In this document: positions 44,915 to 53,325 of the stretch, piece by piece
Layout of the letters: each line of letters starts with the position of its first letter
How positions within the stretch are numbered: position 1 is the first letter of the stretch
NCBI RefSeq assembly: GCF_000383675.1
Contig: NZ_KB911823.1
Coordinates: 373,095 to 437,094, forward strand
DNA: 64,000 nucleotides
Direction of reading: 5' to 3'
Source of the DNA: Terracoccus sp. 273MFTsu3.1
Lineage (GTDB): Bacteria > Actinomycetota > Actinomycetes > Actinomycetales > Dermatophilaceae
Program-made: the position numbers and the translations under genes
The notes under the pieces: model-generated
Databases searched by the model: none
Told to the model about the DNA's origin: nothing
What the model saw: only the letters and a program-made list of their open reading frames with translations

Positions 44915-46900
44915 TCAGACCTGCGCGCGGCTCTCGATCGCGGCGAGGATCTCCGTGATGGCGTCGTCGACGGGCACGCCGTTCTTCTGCGAGCCGTCGC
45001 GGTAGCGGAACGAGACGGCGCCGGCGGCGCGGTCCTCCTCGCCGGCGATGAGCGTGAAGGGCACCTTCGACTTGCTCGCGTTGCGGATCTTCTTCGGGAA
45101 GCGGTCGTCGCTGGCGTCGAGCTCGACGCGGACTCCCTTGCGCTTCAGGCGGTCCAGCACCTCACCGAGGTAGTCCGCGTAGTCCTCGGCGACCGGAACG
45201 CCGAGCGCCTGGACCGGGGCGAGCCACACCGGGAAGGCACCGGCGTAGTGCTCGACGAGGACACCGAGGAAACGCTCGATCGAGCCGAACTTCGCGGAGT
45301 GGATCATGACCGGCTGCTGGCGGGTGCCGTCAGCAGCCTGGTACTCGAGGCCGAAGCGCTCGGGCTGGCTGAAGTCGTACTGGATCGTCGACATCTGCCA
45401 GGTGCGGCCGATGGCGTCCCGCGCCTGGACCGAGATCTTGGGCCCGTAGAACGCAGCGCCACCCGGGTCGGGCACGAGGTCGAGACCCGACTCGGTGGCC
45501 ACCTGCTCGAGGACGGCGGTGGCCTCCTCCCACTGGGCATTCGTGCCGATGAACTTGTCCGCCTTCTCGCCCTCGGTCTCACGGGTCGACAGCTCGAGGT
45601 AGAAGTCGTCGAGGCCGAAGTCGCGGAAGAGCCCGAGGCAGAAGTCGAGCAGGTGCTTGATCTCGCCCGGCGCCTGCTCCTTGGTGACGTAGCTATGCGA
45701 GTCGTCCTGGGTCAGGCCGCGCACGCGGGTCAGGCCGTGCACGACGCCGGACTTCTCGTAGCGGTAGACCCCGCCGAACTCGAAGAGGCGCAGGGGCAGC
45801 TCGCGGTAGGAGCGACCACGCGACTGGTAGATGAGGTTGTGCATGGGGCAGCTCATCGCCTTGAGCTGGTACTTCACGCCCTCGAGCTCCATCGGCGGGA
45901 ACATCGTGTCGGCGTAGTACGGCAGGTGGCCTGAGGTGTGGAAGAGGCCCTCCTTGCTGATGTGCGGCGTGCCGACGTACGAGAAGCCCTCCTCGATGTG
46001 CCGGCGGCGGACGTAGTCCTCCATCTCGCGCTTGATGACGCCGCCCTTGGGATGGAAGACCACGAGGCCGGAGCCGAGCTCGTCGGGGAAGCTGAAGAGG
46101 TCCATCTCGGCGCCGATGCGGCGGTGGTCGCGGCGCTCGGCCTCGGCGAGGCGGTCGAGGTAGGCCTTGAGGTCGTCCTTGGTCGGCCACGCGGTGCCGT
46201 AGACGCGCTGGAGCTGCGGGTTCTTCTCGGACCCGCGCCAGTAGGCGGCGGCCGAGCGCATCAGCTTGAACGCGTTGCCGATGAGCTTGGTGCTCGGGAT
46301 GTGCGGGCCGCGGCACAGGTCGCCCCACGCGCGCGTGCCGTCACGGCGGATGTTGTCGTAGATCGTCAGCTCACCGGCCCCGACCTCGACACCGGCGCCC
46401 TCGGCGGCCTCGTCGGCGTTGCCGCCCTTGAGACCGACGAGCTCGCACTTGTACGGCTCGTCCTTGAGCTCCTCGAGCGCGTCGGCGTCGGTGACGACCC
46501 GCCGCGCGAAGGTCTGCCCCTCGTTGATGATCTTCTGCATGGCCTTCTCGAGGGCCTTGAGGTCATCGGGGTGGAACGGGGTCTCGACGTCGAAGTCGTA
46601 GTAGAAGCCGTCACGGATGGGCGGCCCGATGCCGAGCTTGGCGTCGGCGTGGAGCGACTGGACGGCCTGGGCGAGCACGTGGGCGGTCGAGTGGCGCAGG
46701 ACGGCGAGCCCGTCCTCGCTGTCGACCGTGACGGGCTCGACGACGTCGCCGTCGGCGAGGACGTGGAAGAGGTCGCGCAGCTGACCGTTGACGCGCGCGA
46801 CGACGACGGCGCGGTCACCCTCGAAGAGCTCACCCGCCGTCGTCTGCTCCGCGACCGATCGCTCGCTTCCGGCGACGGTGACGGTGATCTGTGCAGACAC
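44915..46900 (-). CDS. thrS: Threonyl-tRNA synthetase
   Basis: 661 residues. Class II synthetase for tRNA-Thr. TGS domain (about 1-65), editing domain with [12 protein letters not shown] and the zinc His/Cys, catalytic domain with [20 protein letters not shown] (motif 2) and the zinc Cys in [10 protein letters not shown], and the C-terminal anticodon domain (about 555-655) are present. GTG 46900 has GAGGAG upstream. A hairpin lies in the leader. Confidence 0.96.
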   Translation of the reverse strand: MSAQITVTVAGSERSVAEQTTAGELFEGDRAVVVARVNGQLRDLFHVLADGDVVEPVTVDSEDGLAVLRHSTAHVLAQAVQSLHADAKLGIGPPIRDGFYYDFDVETPFHPDDLKALEKAMQKIINEGQTFARRVVTDADALEELKDEPYKCELVGLKGGNADEAAEGAGVEVGAGELTIYDNIRRDGTRAWGDLCRGPHIPSTKLIGNAFKLMRSAAAYWRGSEKNPQLQRVYGTAWPTKDDLKAYLDRLAEAERRDHRRIGAEMDLFSFPDELGSGLVVFHPKGGVIKREMEDYVRRRHIEEGFSYVGTPHISKEGLFHTSGHLPYYADTMFPPMELEGVKYQLKAMSCPMHNLIYQSRGRSYRELPLRLFEFGGVYRYEKSGVVHGLTRVRGLTQDDSHSYVTKEQAPGEIKHLLDFCLGLFRDFGLDDFYLELSTRETEGEKADKFIGTNAQWEEATAVLEQVATESGLDLVPDPGGAAFYGPKISVQARDAIGRTWQMSTIQYDFSQPERFGLEYQAADGTRQQPVMIHSAKFGSIERFLGVLVEHYAGAFPVWLAPVQALGVPVAEDYADYLGEVLDRLKRKGVRVELDASDDRFPKKIRNASKSKVPFTLIAGEEDRAAGAVSFRYRDGSQKNGVPVDDAITEILAAIESRAQV

Positions 46901-46924
46901 GGTTGGTGCTCCTCGTTCGAACGG

Positions 46925-46947
46925 GACCCGCCGTCGGGCGGCGGGTC
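46925..46947 (-). promoter_or_regulatory. Hairpin in the thrS leader
   Basis: 9-bp stem (GACCCGCCG and complement) with a 5-base loop, about 24 bases before the thrS GTG and just upstream of its ribosome site. No T-box features. Confidence 0.35.
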
Positions 46948-47129
46948 GTGGGGGCGCCGCTGCAGGCGGCTCGTGCAAGCGTATCGAGGCGCCGCGGGAC
47001 CGAGCGACACGGTTTGGTCGGGGGACCCACCTCGGCCGGCCCGAAGTGGCCCGCAGGACGGCTCCCGAGCGGATACTGGTGAGCCGGGCCGCCGTCTTCC
47101 GAGCGCGCCCCGGCACAGGAGGGACGCCC

Positions 47130-48065
47130 GTGGAGCAGCCGACCGACAGTCCGTCACCGCCGGCCGTGCCGGCAGCGCCGCCCGTGCCGCCCGTGCCGCC
47201 TGTGCCCGGGTGGGAGTCGCTCGGGCTCGACCGCTCGACGGCGCTCGCGCTGGCCGAGACGGCCGAGGCGGCGTTCATGCTCGCCCTGCACGACGGCGCA
47301 CCCGCCACGGCGAAGGCCGCGCTGGGCATGCAATCCGAACGCGTGGCCGGTGGCGTGGCCGTCGTCATGGCCGGTGACCCCACGGGCGGCTACTGGAACA
47401 AGGCCCTCGGCTTCGGCGTCACCGAGCCGGTCACGGACGCCCTCGTGTCGCACCTCGTGGACCTCTACGCGTCCGCCGGCGCGCCGGCCCTCTGCCTCCA
47501 GGTCGCGCCGGCCGCCCTCCCGGCTGACTGGGACGACATCTGCGCGCGCCACGGCATCGTGGGTGGGTCCGTCTGGGCCAAGCTGCTCCGCCCGGCGGCC
47601 ACGTCGACGACCACGTCGACGACCGACCTCCGGGTGGGCACGATCGGTCCCGAGGACGCCGAGGCGTACGCCCGCGTCTTCGCCGGCGGCTTCGGGATGC
47701 CGCCCGAGCCGCACCTGCTCTCGATGTTCGCGGCGGCCGGATCCGGCGGACCGGGGTTCACCGCCTACGGCGCCTGGGACGGGGACGAGCTCGTCGCCGC
47801 CGCCAACCTGCACGTCGCGGGGCCGGCGGCTGCCTTCTGCGGGGCGGCGACCCTCCCCGAGGCGCGCGGCCGTGGTGCCCAGTCGGCCTTCATGCGGCTG
47901 AGGGTCGAGGCGGCGCGGGCGGCCGGCTGCACGTGGATGAGTGCGGAGACCTGGCAGGAGCTCGAGGGAGCCCACAACCCGTCGCTCCACAACATGCTGC
48001 GCTCGGGCTTCGTCGAGGTCTACGACCGCCGCAACTGGGTCTGGCGACCGGGGGGCCTGGGGTGA
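47130..48065 (+). CDS. GNAT family N-acetyltransferase
   Basis: 311 residues. After a Pro/Val-rich N-terminus ([10 protein letters not shown]), a first half of degenerate GNAT fold (about 40-160) is followed by a standard GNAT domain (about 175-305) with [49 protein letters not shown] (acetyl-CoA loop) and [20 protein letters not shown]. Substrate unknown. GTG 47130 has AGGAGGG upstream. The GTGA overlap couples it to the next GNAT gene. Confidence 0.8.
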   Translation: MEQPTDSPSPPAVPAAPPVPPVPPVPGWESLGLDRSTALALAETAEAAFMLALHDGAPATAKAALGMQSERVAGGVAVVMAGDPTGGYWNKALGFGVTEPVTDALVSHLVDLYASAGAPALCLQVAPAALPADWDDICARHGIVGGSVWAKLLRPAATSTTTSTTDLRVGTIGPEDAEAYARVFAGGFGMPPEPHLLSMFAAAGSGGPGFTAYGAWDGDELVAAANLHVAGPAAAFCGAATLPEARGRGAQSAFMRLRVEAARAAGCTWMSAETWQELEGAHNPSLHNMLRSGFVEVYDRRNWVWRPGGLG

Positions 48066-48985
48066 CGACGTCGATCACCGTGGCGCTGGCGTCACCCGCT
48101 GCCCACGCCGAGGTCATCGAGCTCGCCAGTGCTCGGCTCCAGCACCTGACGAGGGCCGAGGTGGCCTGGCCGTTCGAGTCGCCCGAGGTGTTCACCCATC
48201 TCGTCGTGGCCGTCGCGAGGGACGACGACGAGCACCTCCTCGGCATCGGCCTGTCGCTCCGGCCCACGTTCGCGCCGCCGGACCGGTCGATGCTCCGGGT
48301 CGTGGTCGCCCGTGACCACGAGGGGCGCGGCGTGGGGAGCGCCCTGCGCCGGTTCCTGCTCCCCCACGTCCCCGACACGACTCGACGACTCGGCGGAGGC
48401 GTCTACGACGACGAGCCGAGGTCTCTCGAGATCGTGCGCCACTGGGGTTTCGGCGTCGAGGAGCACGCGATCGACTCGGCTCTCGACCTCGTCGAGCACC
48501 CGCCCGAGGCCCCCGTCGTGCCGGCCGGGGTGGTCCTCGAGGAGGTCCCGGACCTCGACTTCGACGACGAGGGCGCGGTCGAGACCATGCTCCGGGCGAG
48601 CCAGACCAACCCCGAGGCGGCGGTCGGCTTCGTCATGACGCTCGAGAAGTTCCGCGCGATGACCACGAGCGGCGAGACCCCGATCTGTGTGGTGGCCCGG
48701 GTCGACGGCACGCCCGCCGGGATCTCCTACGGGACGGTGAGCTCGGGCGAGCTCTTCATCGCCTACAGCGGCATCGACCCGGCGTTCCGAGGCCGCAGCC
48801 TCATGCGCCTCGTCAAGCAGCAGGCGCACGTCGCCGCGGCCTCGGCAGGCGCGACGAAGGCCCGGACGAACAACGAGGAGCACAACGCCGGCATCCGCCG
48901 GATCAACGCCGAGCTCGGCTACGTCGTGCAGAGCGGGGTGTACCGGCTCGTCCAGGACCTCTCCGCCGCCGAACCCTCGGCGTGA
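48062..48985 (+). CDS. GNAT family N-acetyltransferase, two-domain
   Basis: 307 residues with two GNAT-like halves. The first has LRVVVARDHEGRGVGSALRRFLLPHV, the acetyl-CoA loop R-G-x-G-x-G/A. The second has YSGIDPAFRGRSLMRLVKQQAHVAAASAGATKARTNNEEHNAGIRRINAELGY. Such tandem proteins resemble the mycothiol synthase or Eis types in layout, but the motifs do not allow a substrate to be named. Coupled to the preceding gene. Confidence 0.8.
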   Translation: MTTSITVALASPAAHAEVIELASARLQHLTRAEVAWPFESPEVFTHLVVAVARDDDEHLLGIGLSLRPTFAPPDRSMLRVVVARDHEGRGVGSALRRFLLPHVPDTTRRLGGGVYDDEPRSLEIVRHWGFGVEEHAIDSALDLVEHPPEAPVVPAGVVLEEVPDLDFDDEGAVETMLRASQTNPEAAVGFVMTLEKFRAMTTSGETPICVVARVDGTPAGISYGTVSSGELFIAYSGIDPAFRGRSLMRLVKQQAHVAAASAGATKARTNNEEHNAGIRRINAELGYVVQSGVYRLVQDLSAAEPSA

Positions 48986-49001
48986 GCAGCGCCGTCGCCC
49001 G

Positions 49002-49859
49002 TCACCAGGTGTTCTCGACGACGGCGTGCTCGATCTCGCCCTTCGCGTGCTCGAGGACCGAGAGCGTGCGCGACGCCTCGAACGCCGTGCGCAGCCGCAC
49101 CGACGACGGCAGCCGCACCGGCTTGCGGAACCACACGCGGCTCGTGAGCCCGGCCTCCGGCAGCCGCGGCCCGAGGGCGGCGAGCACCCTGGCGTAGGAG
49201 TACATCCCGTGGGCGATCGCGCTCGGGAAACCGAGCGGCCTGGCGGTCAGCGCGTGCACGTGGATGGGGTTCCAGTCACCCGACACGGCGGCATACGCCC
49301 GACCGGTGCCCTCGCCGAGTCGCCACAGCGGCCCCGTCGTGACGGCGGCGAGCGGGGCGGTCGACGGTGGCTCGGACGGGTCGGCGTCAGGGTGCTCGGC
49401 CCCGCGTGAGAGGTAGGTGCTCACCCCGCGCCACACGACCTCGCCCCGCACCCCGACCTCTGACACGAGGTCGACCTGCCGGCCGCGGCGGTGAGGTCGG
49501 AGGTCCTGCGCCCAGACCGAGACGTCGAGCGGCTCGTCGACCCCGACGGGTCGCAGCGCCTCGATGCGGTTCTCGACGTGGACGGCACCGAGCAGCGGGA
49601 GGGGGAAGCGGTCGCCGCTCATGACCGCCATCTGGAGCGGGAAGGCCACGAGGTGCGGGTAGGTGGGCGGCAACGTGCCGGAGACGGGGAAGCGGCACAC
49701 GTGGGCGTAGTCGACGAGCTCGTCGACGTCGACGCGTATGCCGGCCCGTGACCAGCGGACGTCGGGCAGCGTGTCGCTCGAGCTGCCCCTGCGGAGCGCG
49801 GCCGTGGCGTAGATCCGGCGCAGGTCGGGCGCCGCGTCGAGGGTGATCTCCTTGGTCAT
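49002..49859 (-). CDS. MaoC-like (R)-hydratase, HtdX-like
   Basis: 285 residues. Double hotdog arrangement. The C-terminal hotdog carries GDWNPIHVHALTARPLGFPSAIAHGMYSYARV, the MaoC hydratase motif with Asp and His. It should hydrate trans-2-enoyl thioesters to (R)-3-hydroxyacyl thioesters. Gene order FadA2-FabG4-HtdX as in mycobacteria suggests the HtdX name. ATG 49859 lies 7 bases after the fabG4-like stop. Confidence 0.85.
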   Translation of the reverse strand: MTKEITLDAAPDLRRIYATAALRRGSSSDTLPDVRWSRAGIRVDVDELVDYAHVCRFPVSGTLPPTYPHLVAFPLQMAVMSGDRFPLPLLGAVHVENRIEALRPVGVDEPLDVSVWAQDLRPHRRGRQVDLVSEVGVRGEVVWRGVSTYLSRGAEHPDADPSEPPSTAPLAAVTTGPLWRLGEGTGRAYAAVSGDWNPIHVHALTARPLGFPSAIAHGMYSYARVLAALGPRLPEAGLTSRVWFRKPVRLPSSVRLRTAFEASRTLSVLEHAKGEIEHAVVENTW

Positions 49860-49866
49860 GGGACGC

Positions 49867-51186
49867 TCACGCCCCGAGCAGGCTCTGGCCGCAGACGCGG
49901 ACCACATGCCCCGTGACGGCCGCAGCCCCGGGCTGGGCGAACCAGGCGATGGTCTCGGCGACGTCCTTCGGGTGGCCGCCCTGCTGGAGAGAGTTCATCC
50001 GGCGCCCGATCTCCCTCGTGGCGAAGGGGATCCGCGCCGTCATCTCCGTCTCGATGAAGCCTGGAGCGACGGCGTTCACCGTGATCCCGCGGTCCGCGAC
50101 CTGGCGCGACAGCGCGGTGACGAGGCCGATGACGCCGGCCTTGCTCGCGCCGTAGTTCGTCTGGCCACGGTTGCCGGCGATGCCCGCGATCGAGGCGACG
50201 CAGACGATGCGGCCGCCGTCGGCGAGTCCGCCCTCGCCGAGGATCGCGTCGTTCATCCGCAGGACCGAACGGAGGTTGACCTCCATGACGCTGTGCCATC
50301 GGTCGTCGTCCATGTTGACGAAGAGCTTGTCGCGGGTGATGCCGGCGTTGTGCACGACGACGTCGAGGCCGCCGTGCCGCGTCGTGGCGTGCTCCACGAT
50401 GCGGGAGCCGGCGTCGTCCGACGTGACGTCGAGCTGGAGCGCAGTGCCCCTGACCTCGTTGGCCACCGTGGCCAGCGCATCACCGGCCGCCGGGACGTCG
50501 ACCGCGACGACCGTCGCGCCGTCACGGGCCAGCACGCGGGCGATCTCGGCACCGATGCCTCGCGCCGCGCCGGTCACGACGGCCACCTTGCCGTCGAGAG
50601 GGCGCAGCGCGTCGACGTCCCCGCTCGTGGACTCGTCGACCCGGACCACCTGTCCGTCGACGTAGGCCGAACGCCCGGAGAGGAAGAACTCGACGGCGGA
50701 CCTGACGCCGTCGTGCGCCTGCCCCTGTGCGAGAACGAGGTTCGCCGTCGCTCCCCCTCTCAGCTCCTTGCCGAGGGAGCGCACGGCGCCCTCGAGGGCA
50801 CGCTGGGTCGTCACCTCGGCGACGTCCGTCAGCGTGGCCGGGTCCGTGCCGATGACCACGACGCGACCGTTGCGTCTGAGCGCCTTGACGGCGGGGGCGC
50901 CGAGCAGACGAAGCTGGTCGAGATCGGCCGGGTCGGTGGCGGCGCTGAGGTCGAGGACCACCGCCCCGACCTTGTCGCCCTCGTCGGGCAGCGTGGACAC
51001 CGCGGCGACCCCCTCGCCCCCGAGCCAGGCGGCGACGCCGTCGGCGAAGCGGCCGCCGCCCGCGACGAGCACCGGCCCCTCGCACAACGGCATACCGGGT
51101 TCGTAGCGGCGCAGCCGGGTCGGCTGTGGCACGCCGACCTTTCGGGCCACGGGCGAGCTGACGATGGTCGTGAAGAGGTCGGTCAT
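49867..51186 (-). CDS. High-molecular-weight 3-oxoacyl-ACP/CoA reductase, FabG4-like
   Basis: 439 residues. The C-terminal short-chain dehydrogenase (about 205-438) has VTGAARGIGAEIARVL, the NAG segment VVHNAGITRDK, and the catalytic Ser...YxxxK in SIAGIAGNRGQTNYGASKAG. The N-terminal 200 residues form a flavodoxin-like domain without a cofactor motif, as in FabG4-type long reductases. It reduces 3-oxoacyl thioesters, probably with NADH as in its mycobacterial relative. ATG 51186 has GGAGG at good spacing. Confidence 0.88.
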   Translation of the reverse strand: MTDLFTTIVSSPVARKVGVPQPTRLRRYEPGMPLCEGPVLVAGGGRFADGVAAWLGGEGVAAVSTLPDEGDKVGAVVLDLSAATDPADLDQLRLLGAPAVKALRRNGRVVVIGTDPATLTDVAEVTTQRALEGAVRSLGKELRGGATANLVLAQGQAHDGVRSAVEFFLSGRSAYVDGQVVRVDESTSGDVDALRPLDGKVAVVTGAARGIGAEIARVLARDGATVVAVDVPAAGDALATVANEVRGTALQLDVTSDDAGSRIVEHATTRHGGLDVVVHNAGITRDKLFVNMDDDRWHSVMEVNLRSVLRMNDAILGEGGLADGGRIVCVASIAGIAGNRGQTNYGASKAGVIGLVTALSRQVADRGITVNAVAPGFIETEMTARIPFATREIGRRMNSLQQGGHPKDVAETIAWFAQPGAAAVTGHVVRVCGQSLLGA

Positions 51187-51188
51187 GC

Positions 51189-52484
51189 TCACGCCTCCAG
51201 GATCGCGACGACGCCCTGCCCACCGGCAGCGCAGATGGAGATGAGACCTCGGCCTCCGCCGGCCTCCTTGAGCTGCTTCGCGAGCGAGGCCACGATGCGT
51301 CCGCCCGTCGCGGCGAAGGGGTGGCCCGCGGCGAGCGAGGAACCGTTGACGTTGAGCCTGCTGCGGTCGATCGAGCCCAGCGGCGCGTCGAGGCCGAGGC
51401 GCTCGCGGCAGAAGTCGGGGTCCTCCCAGGCCTTGAGCGTCGTGAGCACCGTCGCGGCGAACGCCTCGTGGATCTCGTAGAAGTCGAAGTCCTGCAGGGA
51501 CAGGCCGTTGCGGGCGAGCAGGCGCGGGACGGCGTACGCCGGGGCCATGAGCAGGCCCTCGTCTCCGTGGACGTAGTCGACCGCCGCGGTCTCGGCGTCG
51601 ACGAACCATGCGAGCGGCGTGAGCCGGTGCTCGGTCGCCCACTCCTCGCTCGCGAGCAGCACCGCCGAGGCGCCGTCGGTCAGGGGCGTCGAGTTGCCGG
51701 CGGTCATGGTTGCGCCCTCACCCTTGCCGAAGACGGGCTTGAGCGTCGACAGCTTCTCGACCGTGGAGTCGGCGCGGAGGTTCGTGTCGCGCGAGACGCC
51801 GAGGTAGGGCGTGACGAGGTCGTCGAAGAAGCCCCGCTCGTAGGCGGCGGCGAGGTGCTGGTGGCTGGCGGCGGCGAGCTCGTCCTGGGCTTCACGGGTG
51901 ATGCCCCACTGCGCGGCGGTCAGGGCCATGTGCTCACCCATCGAGAGCCCCGTCCGAGGCTCGACGTTCTCGGGGACGGCCGGCACGAGGTGACCCGGGC
52001 GCAGGCCCGTGAGCGCCTTCGCGCGCTCTCCGGCGGACCGCGCCCGGTTGACGGCGAGGAGCGTCTGGCGCAGGCCCTCGCTCACGGCGATCGGTGCGTC
52101 GCTCGCGCTGTCGACACCCCCGGCGATGCCGGCGTCGACCTGGCCGAGTGCGATCTTGTTGGCGACGAGGACGGCCGCCTCGAGCCCGGTGCCGCAGGCC
52201 TGCTGGACGTCGTAGGCCGGGGTCGCGGGGTCGAGGCGGGTGCCGAGCACGGTCTCACGGGTGAGGTTGAAGTCGCGGCTGTGCTTGAGGACCGCCCCGG
52301 CCACGACCTCGCCGAGCCGCTCCCCCGCGAGGCCGAAGCGGGCCACGAGTCCGTCGACGGTCGCGGTCAGCATGTCCTGGTTGGACGCCTTGGCGTAGGG
52401 GCCGTTGGACCGGGCGAAGGGGATGCGGTTGCCCCCGAGGACCGCGACTCGACGCAGCGCGCGTGGGGTGGACTGGGAAGCCAT
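51189..52484 (-). CDS. Acetyl-CoA C-acyltransferase (thiolase), FadA2-like
   Basis: 431 residues. Thiolase fold. The nucleophile Cys is in YDVQQACGTGLEAAVL; GNSTPLTDGASAVLLAS, NVNGSSLAAGHPFAATGGRI (catalytic His) and SICAAGGQGVVAIL (second Cys) complete the active site. It cleaves or forms 3-ketoacyl-CoA. First gene of a minus-strand operon with the FabG4- and HtdX-like genes, divergent from a TetR gene. ATG 52484 has AGGAGA upstream. Confidence 0.92.
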   Translation of the reverse strand: MASQSTPRALRRVAVLGGNRIPFARSNGPYAKASNQDMLTATVDGLVARFGLAGERLGEVVAGAVLKHSRDFNLTRETVLGTRLDPATPAYDVQQACGTGLEAAVLVANKIALGQVDAGIAGGVDSASDAPIAVSEGLRQTLLAVNRARSAGERAKALTGLRPGHLVPAVPENVEPRTGLSMGEHMALTAAQWGITREAQDELAAASHQHLAAAYERGFFDDLVTPYLGVSRDTNLRADSTVEKLSTLKPVFGKGEGATMTAGNSTPLTDGASAVLLASEEWATEHRLTPLAWFVDAETAAVDYVHGDEGLLMAPAYAVPRLLARNGLSLQDFDFYEIHEAFAATVLTTLKAWEDPDFCRERLGLDAPLGSIDRSRLNVNGSSLAAGHPFAATGGRIVASLAKQLKEAGGGRGLISICAAGGQGVVAILEA

Positions 52485-52527
52485 GGGTCTCTCCTGCTGT
52501 CGGATGTCTGACCTGCCGTTCTCGACC

Positions 52528-52576
52528 AAGATAACCGAAACCGGCAGTAGTCGATACAGCCAGTACCTGTTACTTT
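52528..52576. promoter_or_regulatory. Divergent promoters of the thiolase operon and TetR gene
   Basis: On the minus strand TATCTT (52528-52533) would give the thiolase a leader of about 37 bases. On the plus strand TACTTT (52571-52576) is 6 bases before the TetR ATG, leaderless. AGTACCTGTTACT (52562-52574) is a short pseudo-palindrome covering the plus -10, a possible TetR site. Confidence 0.4.
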
Positions 52577-52582
52577 CGTGAG

Positions 52583-53302
52583 ATGGACAACGACGTGGAT
52601 CGTCCGGGACAGGCTCCCGCCGCCCCTCGGGACGGGCGGGACTCGCGCTGGGAGCGCCATCGGGAGGAGCGCCGCGCCGCGCTCGTCGACGCGACGATCC
52701 GCGCGATCCGCACCCACGGGGCCGGCGTCGGGATGGACGACATCGCGGCCGAGGCCGGCACGTCCAAGACCGTCATCTACCGCCACTTCGACGACAAGGC
52801 CGGGCTCTACCGTGCCGTGGCCGCCCGCATCGACGGACGCGTCGTCGGCAACGTCGGGGCCGCCCTCGGCCGGTCGAGCACGTCGGCGGCGGACACCCGC
52901 GAGCTCGTCGCGTCCACCGTCGAGGCCTACCTCGCCCTCGTCGAGTCCGACACCGAGGTCTACCGCTTCGTCGTCAACCGGCCGCTCGTCGACCTCCCGC
53001 TCGCCGACGACCCTGTCGGAGGCACGGTCGACCAGGTGACCGACCAGCTGACGGGCCTGCTCCTCGAGGCACTGCGGTCGCCGGCGACCGACCCGTCACG
53101 GGCCCGCACGTGGGCCATCGCGCTCGTCGGCTCCGTGCGTGCGGTCGCCGACGACTGGCTCGCCACCCCCGAGGCCGACCGCGCCCCGCGCGCCGCCGTC
53201 GTCGACTCACTGACCGACCTCGCCTGGCACGGGCTCGCGCCCGTCCTCACGGCCCACTCCCCCACGCACACGACCACCTCCCCGACCCCCGCGACCTCCT
53301 GA
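52583..53302 (+). CDS. TetR family transcriptional regulator
   Basis: 239 residues. The helix-turn-helix is in the N-terminal part (about 28-75): DATIRAIRTHGAGVGMDDIAAEAGTSKTVIYRHFDDKAGLYRAV, the TetR signature. The C-terminal ligand domain fits no specific type. Divergent from the thiolase operon and directly before the acyl-CoA oxidase gene, so it probably controls both sides. Ligand is likely an acyl-CoA; inference. Confidence 0.88.
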   Translation: MDNDVDRPGQAPAAPRDGRDSRWERHREERRAALVDATIRAIRTHGAGVGMDDIAAEAGTSKTVIYRHFDDKAGLYRAVAARIDGRVVGNVGAALGRSSTSAADTRELVASTVEAYLALVESDTEVYRFVVNRPLVDLPLADDPVGGTVDQVTDQLTGLLLEALRSPATDPSRARTWAIALVGSVRAVADDWLATPEADRAPRAAVVDSLTDLAWHGLAPVLTAHSPTHTTTSPTPATS

Positions 53303-53325
53303 GGTCCAGACCGGAAGGCACCGAG

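Noticed and set aside
46901-47129. T-box leader for thrS
   Set aside because: No T-box sequence or specifier loop with a Thr codon is recognisable; only a simple hairpin is present.
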